DNA from: Lactiplantibacillus plantarum
GTDB taxonomy: Bacteria; Bacillota; Bacilli; Lactobacillales; Lactobacillaceae
Length of the DNA stretch: 64,000 bases
Direction: 5' to 3'
Assembly (NCBI RefSeq): GCF_014131735.1
Contig: NZ_CP039121.1
Location: 1,674,001 to 1,738,000 of the forward strand
Positions 33,005-44,048 of the stretch are shown in pieces. The notes beneath the pieces were generated by a model, which searched no databases, was not told where the DNA came from, and saw nothing but the letters and a program-made list of their open reading frames with translations. Position numbers and translations under genes: made by a program. The stretch's first letter is position 1; each line of letters starts with the position of its first letter.

Positions 33005-35011
33005 CTATTGTTTTAGCTGTTGTGCCAATTCTTCGTCGGCTTGCTCATGTGCGGATGAGACGGCCTCGTTATCTAGTAACGACCCGTCTTCGTCCAAATT
33101 AAAGTGGACGTTACTTTCGATCCATTTTCGACGAGGTTCAACTTTGTCGCCCATTAACGTTGTGACCCGTTTTTCTGCTAAGGCAGCGTCATCGATTCGG
33201 ACTCGGACTAAGGTCCGTTTTTCAGGATCCATGGTTGTTTCCCATAGCTGTTCCGCGTTCATTTCGCCAAGTCCCTTGTAGCGCTGGAGTGCATAGCCCT
33301 TACCAAATGACTTGGTCTTGAGCGTTAGCTCTTCGTCAGTCCATGCATATTCCGTCCGTAACTGCTTGTTCTGCTTCTTTTGTAATCGATACAGCGGTGG
33401 CAACGCAATGTAGATTTTACCAGCGTCAATCATTGGCCGCATGTACTTATAAAAGAATGTCAGTAAGAGAATTTGAATATGGGCACCATCGGTATCGGCA
33501 TCGGTCATAATAATGATCTTGTCATAATTACTGGCCTTAATATCAAATTCGGGACCAACACCCGCACCAATTGTGTAAATCATGGTATTAATTTCTTCAT
33601 TCTTGACAATATCAGCTAATTTGGCCTTTTCGGTATTCAACACCTTACCACGTAATGGCAAAATTGCTTGAAACTTTCGATCACGCCCCTGTTTAGCTGA
33701 ACCACCGGCCGAATCCCCTTCGACTAAGAATAATTCATTCTTCTTAGCGTTTTTAGACTGCGCTGGCGTTAATTTTCCAGAAAGTAACCGTTCCTGCTTA
33801 TGGCGCCGCTTACCGTTTCGGCTTTCATCACGGGCCTTACGGGCAGCCTCACGAGCCTGCCGAGCTTTGGTGGATTTGCGAATCAGCATTTGAGCAAATT
33901 CACCATTTTCCATCAAGAAGAATTGAAGTTGTTCACTCACAATATTATCAACAATCGTTCGTGCTTCGGGTGTTCCGAGCTTTTCCTTAGTTTGACCTTC
34001 AAATTGTAAGAGATTTTCCGGTACTCGTAATGAAATAACAGCGGATAACCCTTCACGGACATCGGAGCCTTCCAAATTTTTATCCTTGTCCTTCAATAGG
34101 CCAACCTTGCGAGCATATTCATTGAATGCTTTCGTCCAGGCACTGCGGAACCCTACTTCATGAGTCCCACCGTCTGGCGTCCGCACGTTATTGACGAATG
34201 ACAACAAGTTTTCCGAATAGCCATCGTTGTACTGCGCAGCGACCTCAACTTCGACACCTTCCTTAGTGCCGTCAAAGAACATAATATCCCCGAGGGTGTC
34301 CTTATCTTCATTGAGGTAACTGACAAACGCCTTGATACCATCTTCGTAATGGAAGACCAGCTCTTGTTGTTGATTTTCCCGTTCGTCAGTCAGCGTGATT
34401 TTGACGCCTTTCAGTAAGAATGCGGATTCACGCAACCGTTCAGCCAACGTTTGAAAATTATAAACCGTCGTTGTAAAGATACTAGCGTCCGGCTTAAAAG
34501 TCATTGTCGTTCCAGTTGGCTTATTAGTCTTCCCTTTCTTTTCAAGGGTACCGACGGGATGACCCCCATCTTTGAAATGTTCAACGTAGCGGTAGCCATC
34601 ACGGACAATGGTTACCGTCAATTCGGACGACAATGCGTTAACGACGCTCGCACCGACCCCATGCAGCCCACCAGAAGTCTTATAACCACCCTGGCCGAAC
34701 TTACCACCAGCATGCAAAACCGTGAGGATAACTTCAGGTGTTGGAATACCGGAAGCATGCATTCCAACTGGCATCCCACGACCATGATCGACAACGGTGA
34801 TGCTGTTATCGGCGTGAATAATCACGTTGATTTCTTTACCATAGCCAGCTAAGGCTTCATCAACGGCATTATCGACAATTTCATAAACTAAGTGATGGAG
34901 TCCGCGGCCGTCTGTAGAACCGATATACATTCCGGGACGTTTCCGAACGGCTTCTAATCCTTCAAGTACTTGGATTGAAGAATCATCATATTTTGGGCTT
35001 TTCTTGGCCAT
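33005..35011 (-). CDS. parE: DNA topoisomerase IV subunit B
   Basis: A 668-residue ATPase subunit of topoisomerase IV. The GHKL ATP site is EIVDNAVDEALAGYG, DHGRGMPVG and TSGGLHGVGASVVNALS. The TOPRIM domain has VEGDSAGGSAKQGRDRKFQA, PLRGKVLNTEKA and DADTDGAHI. I chose the ATG at 35011 because AAAGGAG is 8 bases upstream; a GTG two codons earlier is too close. First gene of the parE-parC operon, with a good promoter at 35077-35106. Confidence 0.95.
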   Translation of the reverse strand: MAKKSPKYDDSSIQVLEGLEAVRKRPGMYIGSTDGRGLHHLVYEIVDNAVDEALAGYGKEINVIIHADNSITVVDHGRGMPVGMHASGIPTPEVILTVLHAGGKFGQGGYKTSGGLHGVGASVVNALSSELTVTIVRDGYRYVEHFKDGGHPVGTLEKKGKTNKPTGTTMTFKPDASIFTTTVYNFQTLAERLRESAFLLKGVKITLTDERENQQQELVFHYEDGIKAFVSYLNEDKDTLGDIMFFDGTKEGVEVEVAAQYNDGYSENLLSFVNNVRTPDGGTHEVGFRSAWTKAFNEYARKVGLLKDKDKNLEGSDVREGLSAVISLRVPENLLQFEGQTKEKLGTPEARTIVDNIVSEQLQFFLMENGEFAQMLIRKSTKARQAREAARKARDESRNGKRRHKQERLLSGKLTPAQSKNAKKNELFLVEGDSAGGSAKQGRDRKFQAILPLRGKVLNTEKAKLADIVKNEEINTMIYTIGAGVGPEFDIKASNYDKIIIMTDADTDGAHIQILLLTFFYKYMRPMIDAGKIYIALPPLYRLQKKQNKQLRTEYAWTDEELTLKTKSFGKGYALQRYKGLGEMNAEQLWETTMDPEKRTLVRVRIDDAALAEKRVTTLMGDKVEPRRKWIESNVHFNLDEDGSLLDNEAVSSAHEQADEELAQQLKQ

Positions 35012-35076
35012 TCTCACAACTCCTTTTATCTTTAAAAATCTACCTCAACTAGGTGCGGCTTTCAGGTAACCGTAAT

Positions 35077-35106
35077 AAAATAGTCCTAAAAGCCCCAACC
35101 TGTCAA
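35077..35106 (-). promoter_or_regulatory. promoter of parE-parC
   Basis: On the minus strand, consensus -35 TTGACA (35101-35106) and -10 TATTTT (35077-35082) with 18 bp spacing. Confidence 0.65.
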
Positions 35107-35399
35107 GGTACAATTATGTTAATTTCTAATTGTCACTTGTGGCTCTTCATCTGTTAGCATACACGTTAACAATTAAAATAGCAAACACACGTTCGCGTTT
35201 AAAACTATCTTTTAAAAGTTAAGCCACTTACTAGCTTACCTCATGTTGATTCTAAGCGCCAGTTCAATGAATAAACTTATTACTGGTCACGACTAGTTCT
35301 TAAAATGCGTGATTAATTTGACAGTTAGCGCTTTAAAGGCTCTAACCACCCGCTTTTAGGCACATAATAATTATCAAAAAATCATTTTATTTTCATAAT
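35107..35399. other. AT-rich intergenic region between parE and plsY
   Basis: About 290 bases between divergent promoters with no gene. I see only AT-rich DNA and no strong hairpin. Confidence 0.5.
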
Positions 35400-35427
35400 T
35401 TGACACGCAATCATCATTTTTTAAACT
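35400..35427 (+). promoter_or_regulatory. promoter of plsY
   Basis: TTGACA (35400-35405) and TAAACT (35422-35427) with 16 bp spacing. Confidence 0.5.
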
Positions 35428-35495
35428 AATTAATCCCCACAATCTTAAAAAGAATGCTAAAATATTGAGTGATTATATTGCAGGAGGAACCAACT

Positions 35496-36122
35496 TTGAA
35501 AATAATAATTATGCTGATCATCGCCTACTTAATTGGCGCGATTCCTTCGGGTGTCATTATTGGCAAATTTTTCTTTCACACTGATATTCGTCAAGCAGGT
35601 AGCGGTAATATCGGAACTACCAACACGTACCGGGTCCTAGGCCCGACCGCTGGGACAATTGTCATGGTGATGGATATTCTAAAAGGCACCATCGCAGCAC
35701 TACAACCGACCTTGCTATTTCATATGAATAACCGGTATACCTTATTGATTGGACTAGCAGCTATTTTAGGACATACTTTCTCAATTTACATCGGCTTTAA
35801 AGGTGGTAAGGCCGTTGCCACGAGTGCTGGGATCTTATTGGCCTACAACTGGGAGTTCTTCTTAATTGCTAGTGCCATCATGTTATTATTGGTTTACACG
35901 ACCAGTATGGTCAGTGTTGCTAGTATGACGGCTTTTCCAATCGTCACGTTGATTGCAATTTTTTACTATCAGGATTGGTTGCTATCACTCGTGGCCTTTG
36001 CATTGACCCTCTTCATCTTCTATCGGCACCGCAGTAATATTGCACGTATCAAAAACGGGACCGAATCATTGGTACACTTCGGACTTGGTTGGCGACGTCA
36101 GCAACGGGCTAACCGCAAATAA
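35496..36122 (+). CDS. plsY: acyl-phosphate:glycerol-3-phosphate acyltransferase
   Basis: A 208-residue membrane enzyme that makes lysophosphatidic acid from acyl phosphate and glycerol 3-phosphate, the first step of phospholipid synthesis. PlsY motifs are seen: [15 protein letters not shown] near the start, [15 protein letters not shown] and [18 protein letters not shown], then ARIKNGTE near the C terminus. Five or so TM segments. The TTG at 35496 is the start: an AGGAGG site is 8 bases upstream and the family begins here; the frame opens earlier, but without a binding site. Single gene with its own promoter and terminator. Confidence 0.93.
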   Translation: MKIIIMLIIAYLIGAIPSGVIIGKFFFHTDIRQAGSGNIGTTNTYRVLGPTAGTIVMVMDILKGTIAALQPTLLFHMNNRYTLLIGLAAILGHTFSIYIGFKGGKAVATSAGILLAYNWEFFLIASAIMLLLVYTTSMVSVASMTAFPIVTLIAIFYYQDWLLSLVAFALTLFIFYRHRSNIARIKNGTESLVHFGLGWRRQQRANRK

Positions 36123-36135
36123 TTATGTTACTTTC

Positions 36136-36167
36136 AAGACCATTTCATTACTGAGTGGTCTTTTTAT
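36136..36167 (+). terminator. terminator of plsY
   Basis: AAGACCA pairs with TGGTCTT, followed by TTTATTTA. Confidence 0.8.
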
Positions 36168-36212
36168 TTAGGAACGGGTAAGCTTTGGTGCTGGGTTTGT
36201 ATTTTTTGTTTC

Positions 36213-36224
36213 TAGTTAAAGTAA
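36213..36224 (+). repeat. motif TAGTTAAAGTAA, copy 3
   Basis: Third exact copy of the 12-base motif, between the plsY and epimerase terminators, with no gene start nearby. Confidence 0.6.
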
Positions 36225-36266
36225 GATGATACAATTCTTTATTTTGCTATCTTTTCAGACCACAAT

Positions 36267-36296
36267 AAAAAACCGGTCAAACCTGTCGACCGGTTT
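36267..36296 (-). terminator. terminator of epimerase-like gene
   Basis: On the minus strand AAACCGGTC pairs with GACCGGTTT and T-runs follow. Confidence 0.85.
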
Positions 36297-36317
36297 CACT
36301 AAACCACAGTATTTTAG

Positions 36318-37196
36318 TTAGAAAAAGCTAATCGCATATTTAGCATCAAACGTCTGGTTCGCTGCAAGCCGATTAATGCCCATCTTATGGCTTAATTGAC
36401 CATCGCTATCAACGTTATCCGCAATGCCCCACCATGGCTCTAAGCACACGAACGGCGCTTCTGCGGGGTATGGTGACCACATGCCGACGTATGGTGCATC
36501 TTCAATCGTCATCGCTACCCCATGATCATCCAGATCAGTGTCCAACATTAACGTCGTCTCGTGATGATTCAAATCCAAAATCAGGGCATCGTCCTTAAAC
36601 AAATCCCGGCTAAGTGCTAATGGCTTGGTCAGGTCGAAGTCATCCGCATTTGCCGCATCGTTCAACGGTGCCTGTAATGGAATATGCGCGTAGACCTTTC
36701 GTGGTGCCACAGTAACCTTATAATCAGCTAGTGTGCCCGCCGGATCAGCGAGTGGTACGTTAAATGCTGGGTGCCCACCAACAGAAAATAACAGCTCTTG
36801 ATTAGCTGGATTATGCACATTGTAGTTAACGGTCAATTCATGATCCGTCAACGTATAAATCAAACGTAATCGAAACGCGTACGGATACATCTCCCGCGTC
36901 GCACGACTATCGGTCAATTCAAATGTTGCTTGTGTGGCCGTTTGGTTGACGACCGTAAAGTCATTGTCGCGGGCAAAACCGTGCTGTCCCATGTGATAAG
37001 CCTGACCAGCAACGGTATACTGGTCATCCTTTAAACGACCAACGATTGGAAAAAGCACGGGTGCGTGCCGGCCCCAAAAAGTTTTGTCGGCCTGCCACAT
37101 GTACTCAATACCGTCACTCGACTTGACACTACTTAATTCCGCCCCAGCTTCATTAATCAAAACGGTGAGGTACTCATTCTTTAATTCGACTGTCAT
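36318..37196 (-). CDS. aldose 1-epimerase family protein (LacX-like)
   Basis: A 292-residue galactose mutarotase-like beta-sandwich protein. Family features are FPIVGRLKDDQY, HGFARDNDF (catalytic-type His) and LLFSVGGHPAFNVPL. Such LacX/YihR-type proteins interconvert anomers of sugars or sugar phosphates; the substrate is not known. It is 26 bases downstream of hslU in the same direction and ends at its own terminator, so it is probably the last gene of the xerC-hslVU transcript. In Bacillus codY occupies this place; here it is absent. Confidence 0.85.
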   Translation of the reverse strand: MTVELKNEYLTVLINEAGAELSSVKSSDGIEYMWQADKTFWGRHAPVLFPIVGRLKDDQYTVAGQAYHMGQHGFARDNDFTVVNQTATQATFELTDSRATREMYPYAFRLRLIYTLTDHELTVNYNVHNPANQELLFSVGGHPAFNVPLADPAGTLADYKVTVAPRKVYAHIPLQAPLNDAANADDFDLTKPLALSRDLFKDDALILDLNHHETTLMLDTDLDDHGVAMTIEDAPYVGMWSPYPAEAPFVCLEPWWGIADNVDSDGQLSHKMGINRLAANQTFDAKYAISFF

Positions 37197-37222
37197 CCGC
37201 GTAAACGCCCCCTTGATAAATT

Positions 37223-38641
37223 TTATAAGATGTAACGACTAAGATCCTTATCCTGTGCAATGTTACCGATTCGCTCGTTGACATAGCTTTCAGTGATTGT
37301 GACTTCGCCCATTTCCATGTCAGGACCTTCGTATAGCAATTCTTCCAAGAGCTTTTCCAAAATGGTGTGCAAACGACGGGCACCGATATTTTGTGTCTCA
37401 TGGTTGACCTTATAGGCAATCGTGGCAATCGCTTCGATAGCTTCAATCGTGAACGTCACTTTAATGTTGTCCGTACCGATCAAAGCGATATACTGCTTAA
37501 TCAACGCATTCTTAGGTTCCGTCAAAATCTTAACAAAGTCATCCTTGCTTAAATCGTCTAATTCGACCCGAATTGGAAAACGGCCTTGCAATTCAGCAAT
37601 CAGATCACTAGGTTTACTTTCCGCAAAGGCCCCGGAAGCGATAAACAGAATGTGATCAGTATTGATGGGACCATATTTTGTTGAAATTTGTGACCCCTCA
37701 ACGATTGGCAGAATATCTCGTTGAACCCCTTCACGTGAAACTTCACCGGAACCTTGCTGACCACCCTTAGTAATCTTATCAATTTCATCGATAAAAATAA
37801 TCCCGGTATTTTCAGCACGGACAATCGCATCATGATAAATATCAGCGTTATTGACTAACTTTTCGGATTCTTCCCGAACTAAAATTTCTCGGGCCTCTGA
37901 GACTGGCATTGTCCGTTGGATCCGCTTCTTGGGCATTAAGGCACCTAAACTATCACCAAGATCAATACCCATTTGACCAAGCATGTTATTATTACCCGCG
38001 GCGGCTTGCTGGGGGTCATCCATCTCGATGGTAACCTCTGAGTTTTCTAAGCGCCCCGTTTTCAACTGATCGGCAACTGATAATCGTTGATTACGAACTT
38101 CATCGGTCACTTCTTCGTTACTTGAATCGTCAACGTTGGGGGTCTGGCCGTTTTGCATCTGGCTAAACATGTTCATCATGTTTTGGAACTCGTTACCATT
38201 GTTCTTAGCCTGCTTCTTTTGGGCCGGTACTAATAATTTGACGAGCCGTTTGTCAGCAGCCTGCACCGCTTGTGCCCGCACACCAGAATAAGCCTGTTGT
38301 TTTTCCATCTCGATAGCCACGTCCACTAAGTCACGAACCATGGATTCAACATCGCGACCAACATAGCCGACTTCCGTAAACTTAGTTGCTTCAACCTTCA
38401 CAAACGGGGCGTGCACAATCTTAGCCAACCGCCGGGCAATTTCGGTCTTCCCGACCCCGGTTGGTCCGATCATCAGCATGTTTTTGGGGGTAATTTCTTC
38501 CTGCATTTCAGCAGAAAGTTCCATCCGCCGATAACGATTACGTAGCGCGATCGCCACCGCTTTTTTGGCTTGGTTTTGACCAATAACATAATTATCAAGC
38601 GCGGCCACAATTTGTTTCGGTGTCTTATTGATTTCTTCCAT
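37223..38641 (-). CDS. hslU: HslU (ClpY) ATPase of the HslUV protease
   Basis: A 472-residue AAA+ unfoldase. Walker A is GPTGVGKTEIARRLAK near residue 55, Walker B IIFIDEIDKI near 275, and the sensor/C-terminal region ends AQDKDLSRYIL, which docks into HslV. An acidic, Gln/Asn-rich insert (I domain) lies in the middle. The gene follows hslV by 17 bases. The ATG at 38641 is preceded by AGGAGG. Together they form the CodWX-type protease. Confidence 0.95.
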   Translation of the reverse strand: MEEINKTPKQIVAALDNYVIGQNQAKKAVAIALRNRYRRMELSAEMQEEITPKNMLMIGPTGVGKTEIARRLAKIVHAPFVKVEATKFTEVGYVGRDVESMVRDLVDVAIEMEKQQAYSGVRAQAVQAADKRLVKLLVPAQKKQAKNNGNEFQNMMNMFSQMQNGQTPNVDDSSNEEVTDEVRNQRLSVADQLKTGRLENSEVTIEMDDPQQAAAGNNNMLGQMGIDLGDSLGALMPKKRIQRTMPVSEAREILVREESEKLVNNADIYHDAIVRAENTGIIFIDEIDKITKGGQQGSGEVSREGVQRDILPIVEGSQISTKYGPINTDHILFIASGAFAESKPSDLIAELQGRFPIRVELDDLSKDDFVKILTEPKNALIKQYIALIGTDNIKVTFTIEAIEAIATIAYKVNHETQNIGARRLHTILEKLLEELLYEGPDMEMGEVTITESYVNERIGNIAQDKDLSRYIL

Positions 38642-38658
38642 GAGCGTTTCCTCCTACA

Positions 38659-39201
38659 TTACAACGTTTCTGAGATCACATTATGATTGGTAAAGATATC
38701 AATGTCGCCGGCAATATGGATTGCCGCTTCAGCGACTTCCTTGGCACTCATATCCTTAGCATGTAGCTGCATTGCGCGAGCTGCGGCTAAGGCAAAGTTA
38801 CCACCAGAACCAATGGCTAAGACGTCGTTATCCGGCGTGATTACTTCACCACTCCCAGAAACAAGTAACATGTCATCTTTGTTCATGACGATCAACAAAG
38901 CTTCCAATTTCTGTAACGCCTGGTCACTGCGCCATTCCTGGGCAAGCTCAACGGCTGCCCGTTGTAAATTCCCAGAAAATTCGTTGAGTTTCTTTTCAAA
39001 ACGATCTTCAAGGTTAAACGCATCCGCGACACTCCCGGCAAAACCTACGACGACCTGATCATTATAAATCCGCCGAACTTTATGGGCTGTCCCTTTCATT
39101 ACGACTTTTTCACCCATCGTGACCTGACCATCACCGGCCATGGCGTTATGGCCGTTTTGGCGAACGGCGCAAATGGTAGTTGCTTCAAATTTCGTTGTCA
39201 T
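38659..39201 (-). CDS. hslV: HslV (ClpQ) protease subunit
   Basis: A 180-residue N-terminal-nucleophile peptidase. The conserved core is [20 protein letters not shown], then [11 protein letters not shown] and [17 protein letters not shown]. Compared with E. coli HslV, the N terminus is longer (MTTKFEA before TTI), as in the Bacillus CodW protein, which uses an N-terminal Ser after removal of Met. Here that position is Thr2. Which Thr is exposed cannot be decided from sequence. Its first 17 bases overlap the 3' end of xerC. Confidence 0.95.
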   Translation of the reverse strand: MTTKFEATTICAVRQNGHNAMAGDGQVTMGEKVVMKGTAHKVRRIYNDQVVVGFAGSVADAFNLEDRFEKKLNEFSGNLQRAAVELAQEWRSDQALQKLEALLIVMNKDDMLLVSGSGEVITPDNDVLAIGSGGNFALAAARAMQLHAKDMSAKEVAEAAIHIAGDIDIFTNHNVISETL

Positions 39202-40129
39202 GTTCAGTCTCCTTTGTCGATTCCCGCGTTGCCCGTGGGAAAAATTGACGATAATCTTGTTGTAAATGTTCCTTTGTCACGTGCGCATAAATTTGCGTCG
39301 TTGACAAACTTGTATGACCTAACAGCTCCTGCACGGTCCGTAAATCGGCACCATTATTCAGCATCTGCGTTGCAAACGTGTGTCGGAGCATGTGGGGATG
39401 AATATCAGCCGTTAAACTACTTTTCTTAACGATTTGATTCAAGACATATTCGATTCCGCCGCCAGTAATGGGGCCGCCGTGACGATTAATAAACACCGTT
39501 TGGTGCGTTTGACCATACTTGGCCATCACGGGCTGCCGGCAGACGGTTTCGTAATGCTGAAGCGCGGTAGCCGCGTACCGACCAAATGGGACGTAACGTT
39601 CCTTGTCGCCCTTCCCACGAATCAACATCATTTTTAGGTCGTAATCAACGTCGGCTAATTGTAGATCGACACACTCACTCAGCCGAATCCCAGTACCATA
39701 CAGGACTTCTAATAACGCCGCGTTCCGGGCCCCCATCACGCTATCATCCGCATAGACAGTTTGAAATAATACGTCCAGCTCCTTTTGATAGAAAAAACGG
39801 GGTAAGCGCGCCGCGTGTTTTTTGAGTTGGACGTACACGAAGGGATTCAATTTAGCTAAATCATTCTTAACCAAAAAGTTATAGAACGACCGCAAGCTTG
39901 AAACTTTCCGAGCAATTGAATTGCGGGTCAAGTGCCGGTCATATAAATGACTTAAATAGACGTTAACGTCCAACCGGTCAACTTCAGTATACGCTTTCGC
40001 GCCGCCATTTGCCGTTAAGAAATCATTAAAAGCTTGAATGTCTTCCCGATAAGCAGCAGCGGTCTCTTCCGAATACTGTCGTTCAACCCGAATGTACTTT
40101 AAAAAGAGGGTTAAATAATCCGTTTCCAT
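39185..40129 (-). CDS. xerC: tyrosine recombinase XerC
   Basis: A 314-residue site-specific recombinase that resolves chromosome dimers at dif. All catalytic residues are visible: Arg in YGTGIRLSE, Lys in [15 protein letters not shown], the second His in [10 protein letters not shown] and the nucleophilic Tyr in TTQIYAHV. I chose the ATG at 40129 with GGAGG upstream; the frame opens 17 codons earlier without support. It overlaps hslV by 17 bases. The xerC-hslV-hslU order is the Bacillus codVWX order. Confidence 0.93.
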   Translation of the reverse strand: METDYLTLFLKYIRVERQYSEETAAAYREDIQAFNDFLTANGGAKAYTEVDRLDVNVYLSHLYDRHLTRNSIARKVSSLRSFYNFLVKNDLAKLNPFVYVQLKKHAARLPRFFYQKELDVLFQTVYADDSVMGARNAALLEVLYGTGIRLSECVDLQLADVDYDLKMMLIRGKGDKERYVPFGRYAATALQHYETVCRQPVMAKYGQTHQTVFINRHGGPITGGGIEYVLNQIVKKSSLTADIHPHMLRHTFATQMLNNGADLRTVQELLGHTSLSTTQIYAHVTKEHLQQDYRQFFPRATRESTKETEHDNEI

Positions 40130-40208
40130 GCAAAAACCTCCATACGTTGCTACTTTAGCAAAGTATGGAGGAAAACACAATTATGCACCCTGTCAATGGG
40201 GCAATATT

Positions 40209-41534
40209 TTAGTTGTTAACGGTCAATGTTTCATCTTTAAAAGTCGTCAGGTCAGCCAAGGCCCGTTCAGAAATCGCCGTATTACGCTCACGCTTATCCC
40301 GAATGCGCTGTTTGAGTTTTGGCATAATGCCAAAGTTGGCGTTCATGGGCTGGAAGTTGCTAGCACTCGTATGCGTGATATAGTGGGCCATCGCCCCCAT
40401 CATCGTGTCCGTTGGAAAAACGACCGGTTCTAAACCAAGTGCTAAGCGCGCTGCGTTGGTTCCAGCAACGATGCCACTCGCTGCACTTTCAATATAGCCT
40501 TCGACACCCGTCATTTGGCCCGCAAAAAACAAATCGGGCCGTTGCTGTGTCTGATAAGTTGGCGTTAATAGTTTCGGTGACTTCATAAAAGTATTACGAT
40601 GCATGACGCCATAACGGACAAATTCAACGTTCTCCAGACCCGGAATCAGTGAAAAGACCCGTTTTTGTTCGCCCCACTTAAGATGAGTTTGGAAGCCGAC
40701 GATATTATATAGATCACCAGCGGCATCATCTTGGCGCAACTGAACGACCGCAAAGGGTTGTTTGCCCGTCTTCGGATCTTCAAGGCCCACTGGTTTAAGT
40801 GGGCCAAATAGCATCGTTTGGCGCCCACGTTGTGCCATCACTTCGATCGGCATGCAGCCTTCAAAGACATCTGAATTTTCAAAATCATGCGCTTCGGCCA
40901 TTTCGGCGTGAATCAACGCGTCATAGAAAACGTCAAATTCGGCTTCCGTCATTGGGCAGTTCAGATAGGCCGCTTCACCACGGTCATAGCGTGATTTGAG
41001 ATACACCTTGTCCATGTCGATCGAATCTTTCGTTAAAATCGGTGCGGCCGCATCAAAAAAGTGTAAGTCATCTTCGTCGTTAAACGCTTGAATCGATTTC
41101 GCTAAGGACGCCGCCGTTAATGGTCCAGTCGCTACGACCGTAATGCCATCTGGGAGACTAGTAATTTCTTCATTAATAATTTCAACATTAGGTAACGCGG
41201 TGATTGCAGCCGTGATTTCTGCAGAGAACGTATCCCGATCAACGGCTAGCGCACCGCCAGCTGGGACAGCGTGGTGTTCAGCCGCTTGCATCACGATCGA
41301 ATCCATCTGCCGCATTTCGGCCTTTAGTAGGCCCGCCGCGTTGGCTAATTGGTTCGCCCGCAGTGAGTTCGTGCACACTAATTCAGCAAATTGCGCCGTG
41401 TGATGGGCGGGAGTCATTTTGCTGGGCCGCATTTCATACAGCCGGACATTGACGCCCATATTAGCAATATGCCAAGCGGCCTCTGAGCCGGCTAAACCGG
41501 CGCCGATTACGTTTACTGTTGGTATTGATGCCAT
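40209..41534 (-). CDS. trmFO: methylenetetrahydrofolate-tRNA-(uracil-5-)-methyltransferase
   Basis: A 441-residue FAD and folate-dependent enzyme that makes m5U54 in the tRNA T-loop. The N-terminal FAD site is [18 protein letters not shown], followed by the diagnostic LYEMRP and [13 protein letters not shown], and [16 protein letters not shown] near the C terminus. The ATG at 41534 has an AGAGGA site; the frame opens 9 codons earlier without a binding site. It lies 79 bases upstream of xerC, in the same direction, so it may share its transcript. Confidence 0.95.
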   Translation of the reverse strand: MASIPTVNVIGAGLAGSEAAWHIANMGVNVRLYEMRPSKMTPAHHTAQFAELVCTNSLRANQLANAAGLLKAEMRQMDSIVMQAAEHHAVPAGGALAVDRDTFSAEITAAITALPNVEIINEEITSLPDGITVVATGPLTAASLAKSIQAFNDEDDLHFFDAAAPILTKDSIDMDKVYLKSRYDRGEAAYLNCPMTEAEFDVFYDALIHAEMAEAHDFENSDVFEGCMPIEVMAQRGRQTMLFGPLKPVGLEDPKTGKQPFAVVQLRQDDAAGDLYNIVGFQTHLKWGEQKRVFSLIPGLENVEFVRYGVMHRNTFMKSPKLLTPTYQTQQRPDLFFAGQMTGVEGYIESAASGIVAGTNAARLALGLEPVVFPTDTMMGAMAHYITHTSASNFQPMNANFGIMPKLKQRIRDKRERNTAISERALADLTTFKDETLTVNN

Positions 41535-41777
41535 CCAGAATTCCTCTTTTCTTGTTGTCATACCATTGATAGTATTGTTGTCATCATACCTGAGAAACTA
41601 GCAGAAGACAACTAATGGCATCAGCAAATCCTGCAATGACATGTCCACCGTCAAGCTTAAAGCGAACATTAATTTAAACGGGCGTTTATTTTCCCGATAA
41701 AACACTTGTTAATCAGTTGAAATTGCGAATTTTATCAACGTATTTTCACAAATTGTACGCATTGTTTGACAATGCAC

Positions 41778-41806
41778 AAAAAAAGATCATCCGTAGATGA
41801 CCTTTT
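41778..41806 (-). terminator. terminator of topA
   Basis: On the minus strand AAAAGGTCATC pairs with GATGATCTTTT (one mismatch) followed by T7. Confidence 0.8.
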
Positions 41807-41812
41807 CTTCAT

Positions 41813-43960
41813 TTATTTTTGAACGTTTTCGGTATAATCGCCATTCGGACAAAGCACTTGCTTGCCACCTTTGAGCTTCTTTTCGACCAGGTAATGGCCA
41901 TCCTTCGGGCAATCACGGCCAACCGGTTTATCCCAAGAGACAAAGTCACAATCTGGGAAGCGGGAACAACCATAAAAAATCCGGTTCTTCTTCGATTTCC
42001 GCTCAATGACCTGGCCCTTCTTACATTGCGGACAAACGACACCAATTTCTTTAACGATTGGCTTCGTATTACGACAATCCGGGAAACAGGAGCAGGCAAA
42101 GAATTTGCCGTAACGGCCCATCTTCACAACCATTGGCGCGCCACAAATATCACAATTGAAGCCCGCTAATTCGTCTTTGATTTGGATCTTCTCCATACTT
42201 TCCTCAGCCGTTGCAACTTCTTTAGAAAACGGCTTGTAGAAACTATCGACGACTTTGACCCAGTTTTCCTTACCTTCTTCAGTCGCATCCAACTGTTCTT
42301 CTAAACTGGCAGTAAAGCCGACATTAACGACATCCGGGAAGTATTCCTGAATAATATCGTTAACGATCTCACCGAGTTCAGTCGGCACAAACCGGCGCGC
42401 TTCTAATTTGACGTAGTAGCGCCGCTGAATCGTATCCAGGGTTGGTGCGTACGTTGATGGCCGCCCCACACCATTTTCTTCCAATGCTTTGATGAGGTTG
42501 GCTTCAGAGTAACGTGCGGGTGGCTGGGTGAAGTGTTGTTGCGGATCAGTCTTCGATAACTTGACCACATCACCTTCACTTAAATCTGGTAAGACGTTAT
42601 TCTTTTCCGTCTTATCGTAGATCTTCGTAAAACCAGCAAACTTCGTCTTCGACCCGTTCGCCCGGAATTGGACGTCATTTTGGTCGATCGTGACCGCCAT
42701 TGTATCAAGTACTTCGGGCGTCATCTGACTAGCCACAAACCGTGACCAGATCAGCTGGTATAACCGGAATTGATCCTTCGTCAAGTAGTCTTTGATGCTA
42801 GCTGGTGTCCGGAAGACGGATGAGGGTCGGATTGCTTCATGGGCATCCTGAGCGCCTTCTGGTAACTTGCCCTTGACAGGTTTGGTGGCCGCATATTCTG
42901 CGCCGTATTCTTTATGCAAGAATTGTGACGCTTCGTGCTTCGCAATCGACGAAATCCGCGTCGAGTCAGTCCGCATATAAGTGATTAAGCCGACGCTACC
43001 TTCCTTACCACCAACATTGATGCCTTCATATAATTGTTGTGCTGCCATCATGGTCTTACGCGTCCGGAAATTCAACTTCCGGTTGGCATCCTGTTGCATG
43101 GTAGAGGTTGTAAATGGCGGCGCCGGGAACCGTTTACGTTCTTTTTTGACGACTTTGACGACATTAAAATCGCCATTCCGGTCTAATTGGCCCAAGATTT
43201 TTTGCACCGCATCGTTGTCATCCAACGGTTGCTTCTTACCATGGGTTCCATAAAAACTTGCCATGAATTTGGAACGACCCTTTTGAAATTCACTATCGAT
43301 CGTCCAATACTCTTGGGGTTTGAACGCTTTAATTTCATTTTCACGTTGAATGATCAAATCTAGCGCGATCGATTGCACCCGACCGGCCGATAACCCCTTT
43401 TTGACCTTTTTCCACAATAATGGACTAATTGAGTAACCCACTAACCGGTCCAAAATTCGCCGGGCCTGTTGGGCATCCACTAGATCCATATCAATTGAAC
43501 GCGGTTCCTTAAAAGCGTTTTTGACCGTATCCTTGGTGATTTCATTGAAGACGACCCGGTTTTTATCCTTAGGGTCAAGTCCTAATAAATAGGATAAGTG
43601 CCAAGCAATGGCTTCCCCTTCACGGTCCGGGTCAGATGCGAGGTACACGGCTTTGGCTTTTTTAGCCTCTTTCCGCAATCCTTTGATCACATCACCCTTA
43701 CCGCGAATCGAGATATAGTGCGGTTCATAGTCGTTATCCACGTCGACACCCATCTTGCTCTTCGGTAAATCTCGAATATGGCCCAGACTAGCGACGACTT
43801 TATAAGAACGACCTAAATATTTCTCAATCGTTTTTGCTTTAGATGGTGATTCCACGATCACCAATTTTTTAGCGGGCGTTTTGCTTTTCCGCTTGGTAGC
43901 AGTTTTAGTTGCGGTCTTCCGCTTTGCCGCCGGTTTGGCTTTAGTTGTACTTGCAGCCAC
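41813..43960 (-). CDS. topA: DNA topoisomerase I
   Basis: A 715-residue type IA topoisomerase that relaxes negative supercoils. A Lys-rich leader ([13 protein letters not shown]) precedes the TOPRIM domain ([13 protein letters not shown], then [13 protein letters not shown]). The active Tyr is in [14 protein letters not shown]. At the C terminus are C4 zinc-finger repeats (CDICGAP...CRNT, CPQCKKG...CDFV, and a degenerate third). The GTG at 43960 follows AAGGAG. It sits 88 bases downstream of dprA, in the order known from other bacilli. Confidence 0.95.
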   Translation of the reverse strand: MAASTTKAKPAAKRKTATKTATKRKSKTPAKKLVIVESPSKAKTIEKYLGRSYKVVASLGHIRDLPKSKMGVDVDNDYEPHYISIRGKGDVIKGLRKEAKKAKAVYLASDPDREGEAIAWHLSYLLGLDPKDKNRVVFNEITKDTVKNAFKEPRSIDMDLVDAQQARRILDRLVGYSISPLLWKKVKKGLSAGRVQSIALDLIIQRENEIKAFKPQEYWTIDSEFQKGRSKFMASFYGTHGKKQPLDDNDAVQKILGQLDRNGDFNVVKVVKKERKRFPAPPFTTSTMQQDANRKLNFRTRKTMMAAQQLYEGINVGGKEGSVGLITYMRTDSTRISSIAKHEASQFLHKEYGAEYAATKPVKGKLPEGAQDAHEAIRPSSVFRTPASIKDYLTKDQFRLYQLIWSRFVASQMTPEVLDTMAVTIDQNDVQFRANGSKTKFAGFTKIYDKTEKNNVLPDLSEGDVVKLSKTDPQQHFTQPPARYSEANLIKALEENGVGRPSTYAPTLDTIQRRYYVKLEARRFVPTELGEIVNDIIQEYFPDVVNVGFTASLEEQLDATEEGKENWVKVVDSFYKPFSKEVATAEESMEKIQIKDELAGFNCDICGAPMVVKMGRYGKFFACSCFPDCRNTKPIVKEIGVVCPQCKKGQVIERKSKKNRIFYGCSRFPDCDFVSWDKPVGRDCPKDGHYLVEKKLKGGKQVLCPNGDYTENVQK

Positions 43961-44048
43961 TCGATCAGCTCCTTACAGGTTTCATTATCATTATTATAAA
44001 TATCAGTTTAAGAAATCCCTGTAATCATATTTCAAAAATTTCGTGTTG

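Noticed and set aside
34451-34852. 133-codon plus-strand frame opposite parE
   Set aside because: Antisense shadow of parE without a binding site.
38687-39058. 123-codon plus-strand frame opposite hslV
   Set aside because: Shadow of the hslV gene in the antisense phase.
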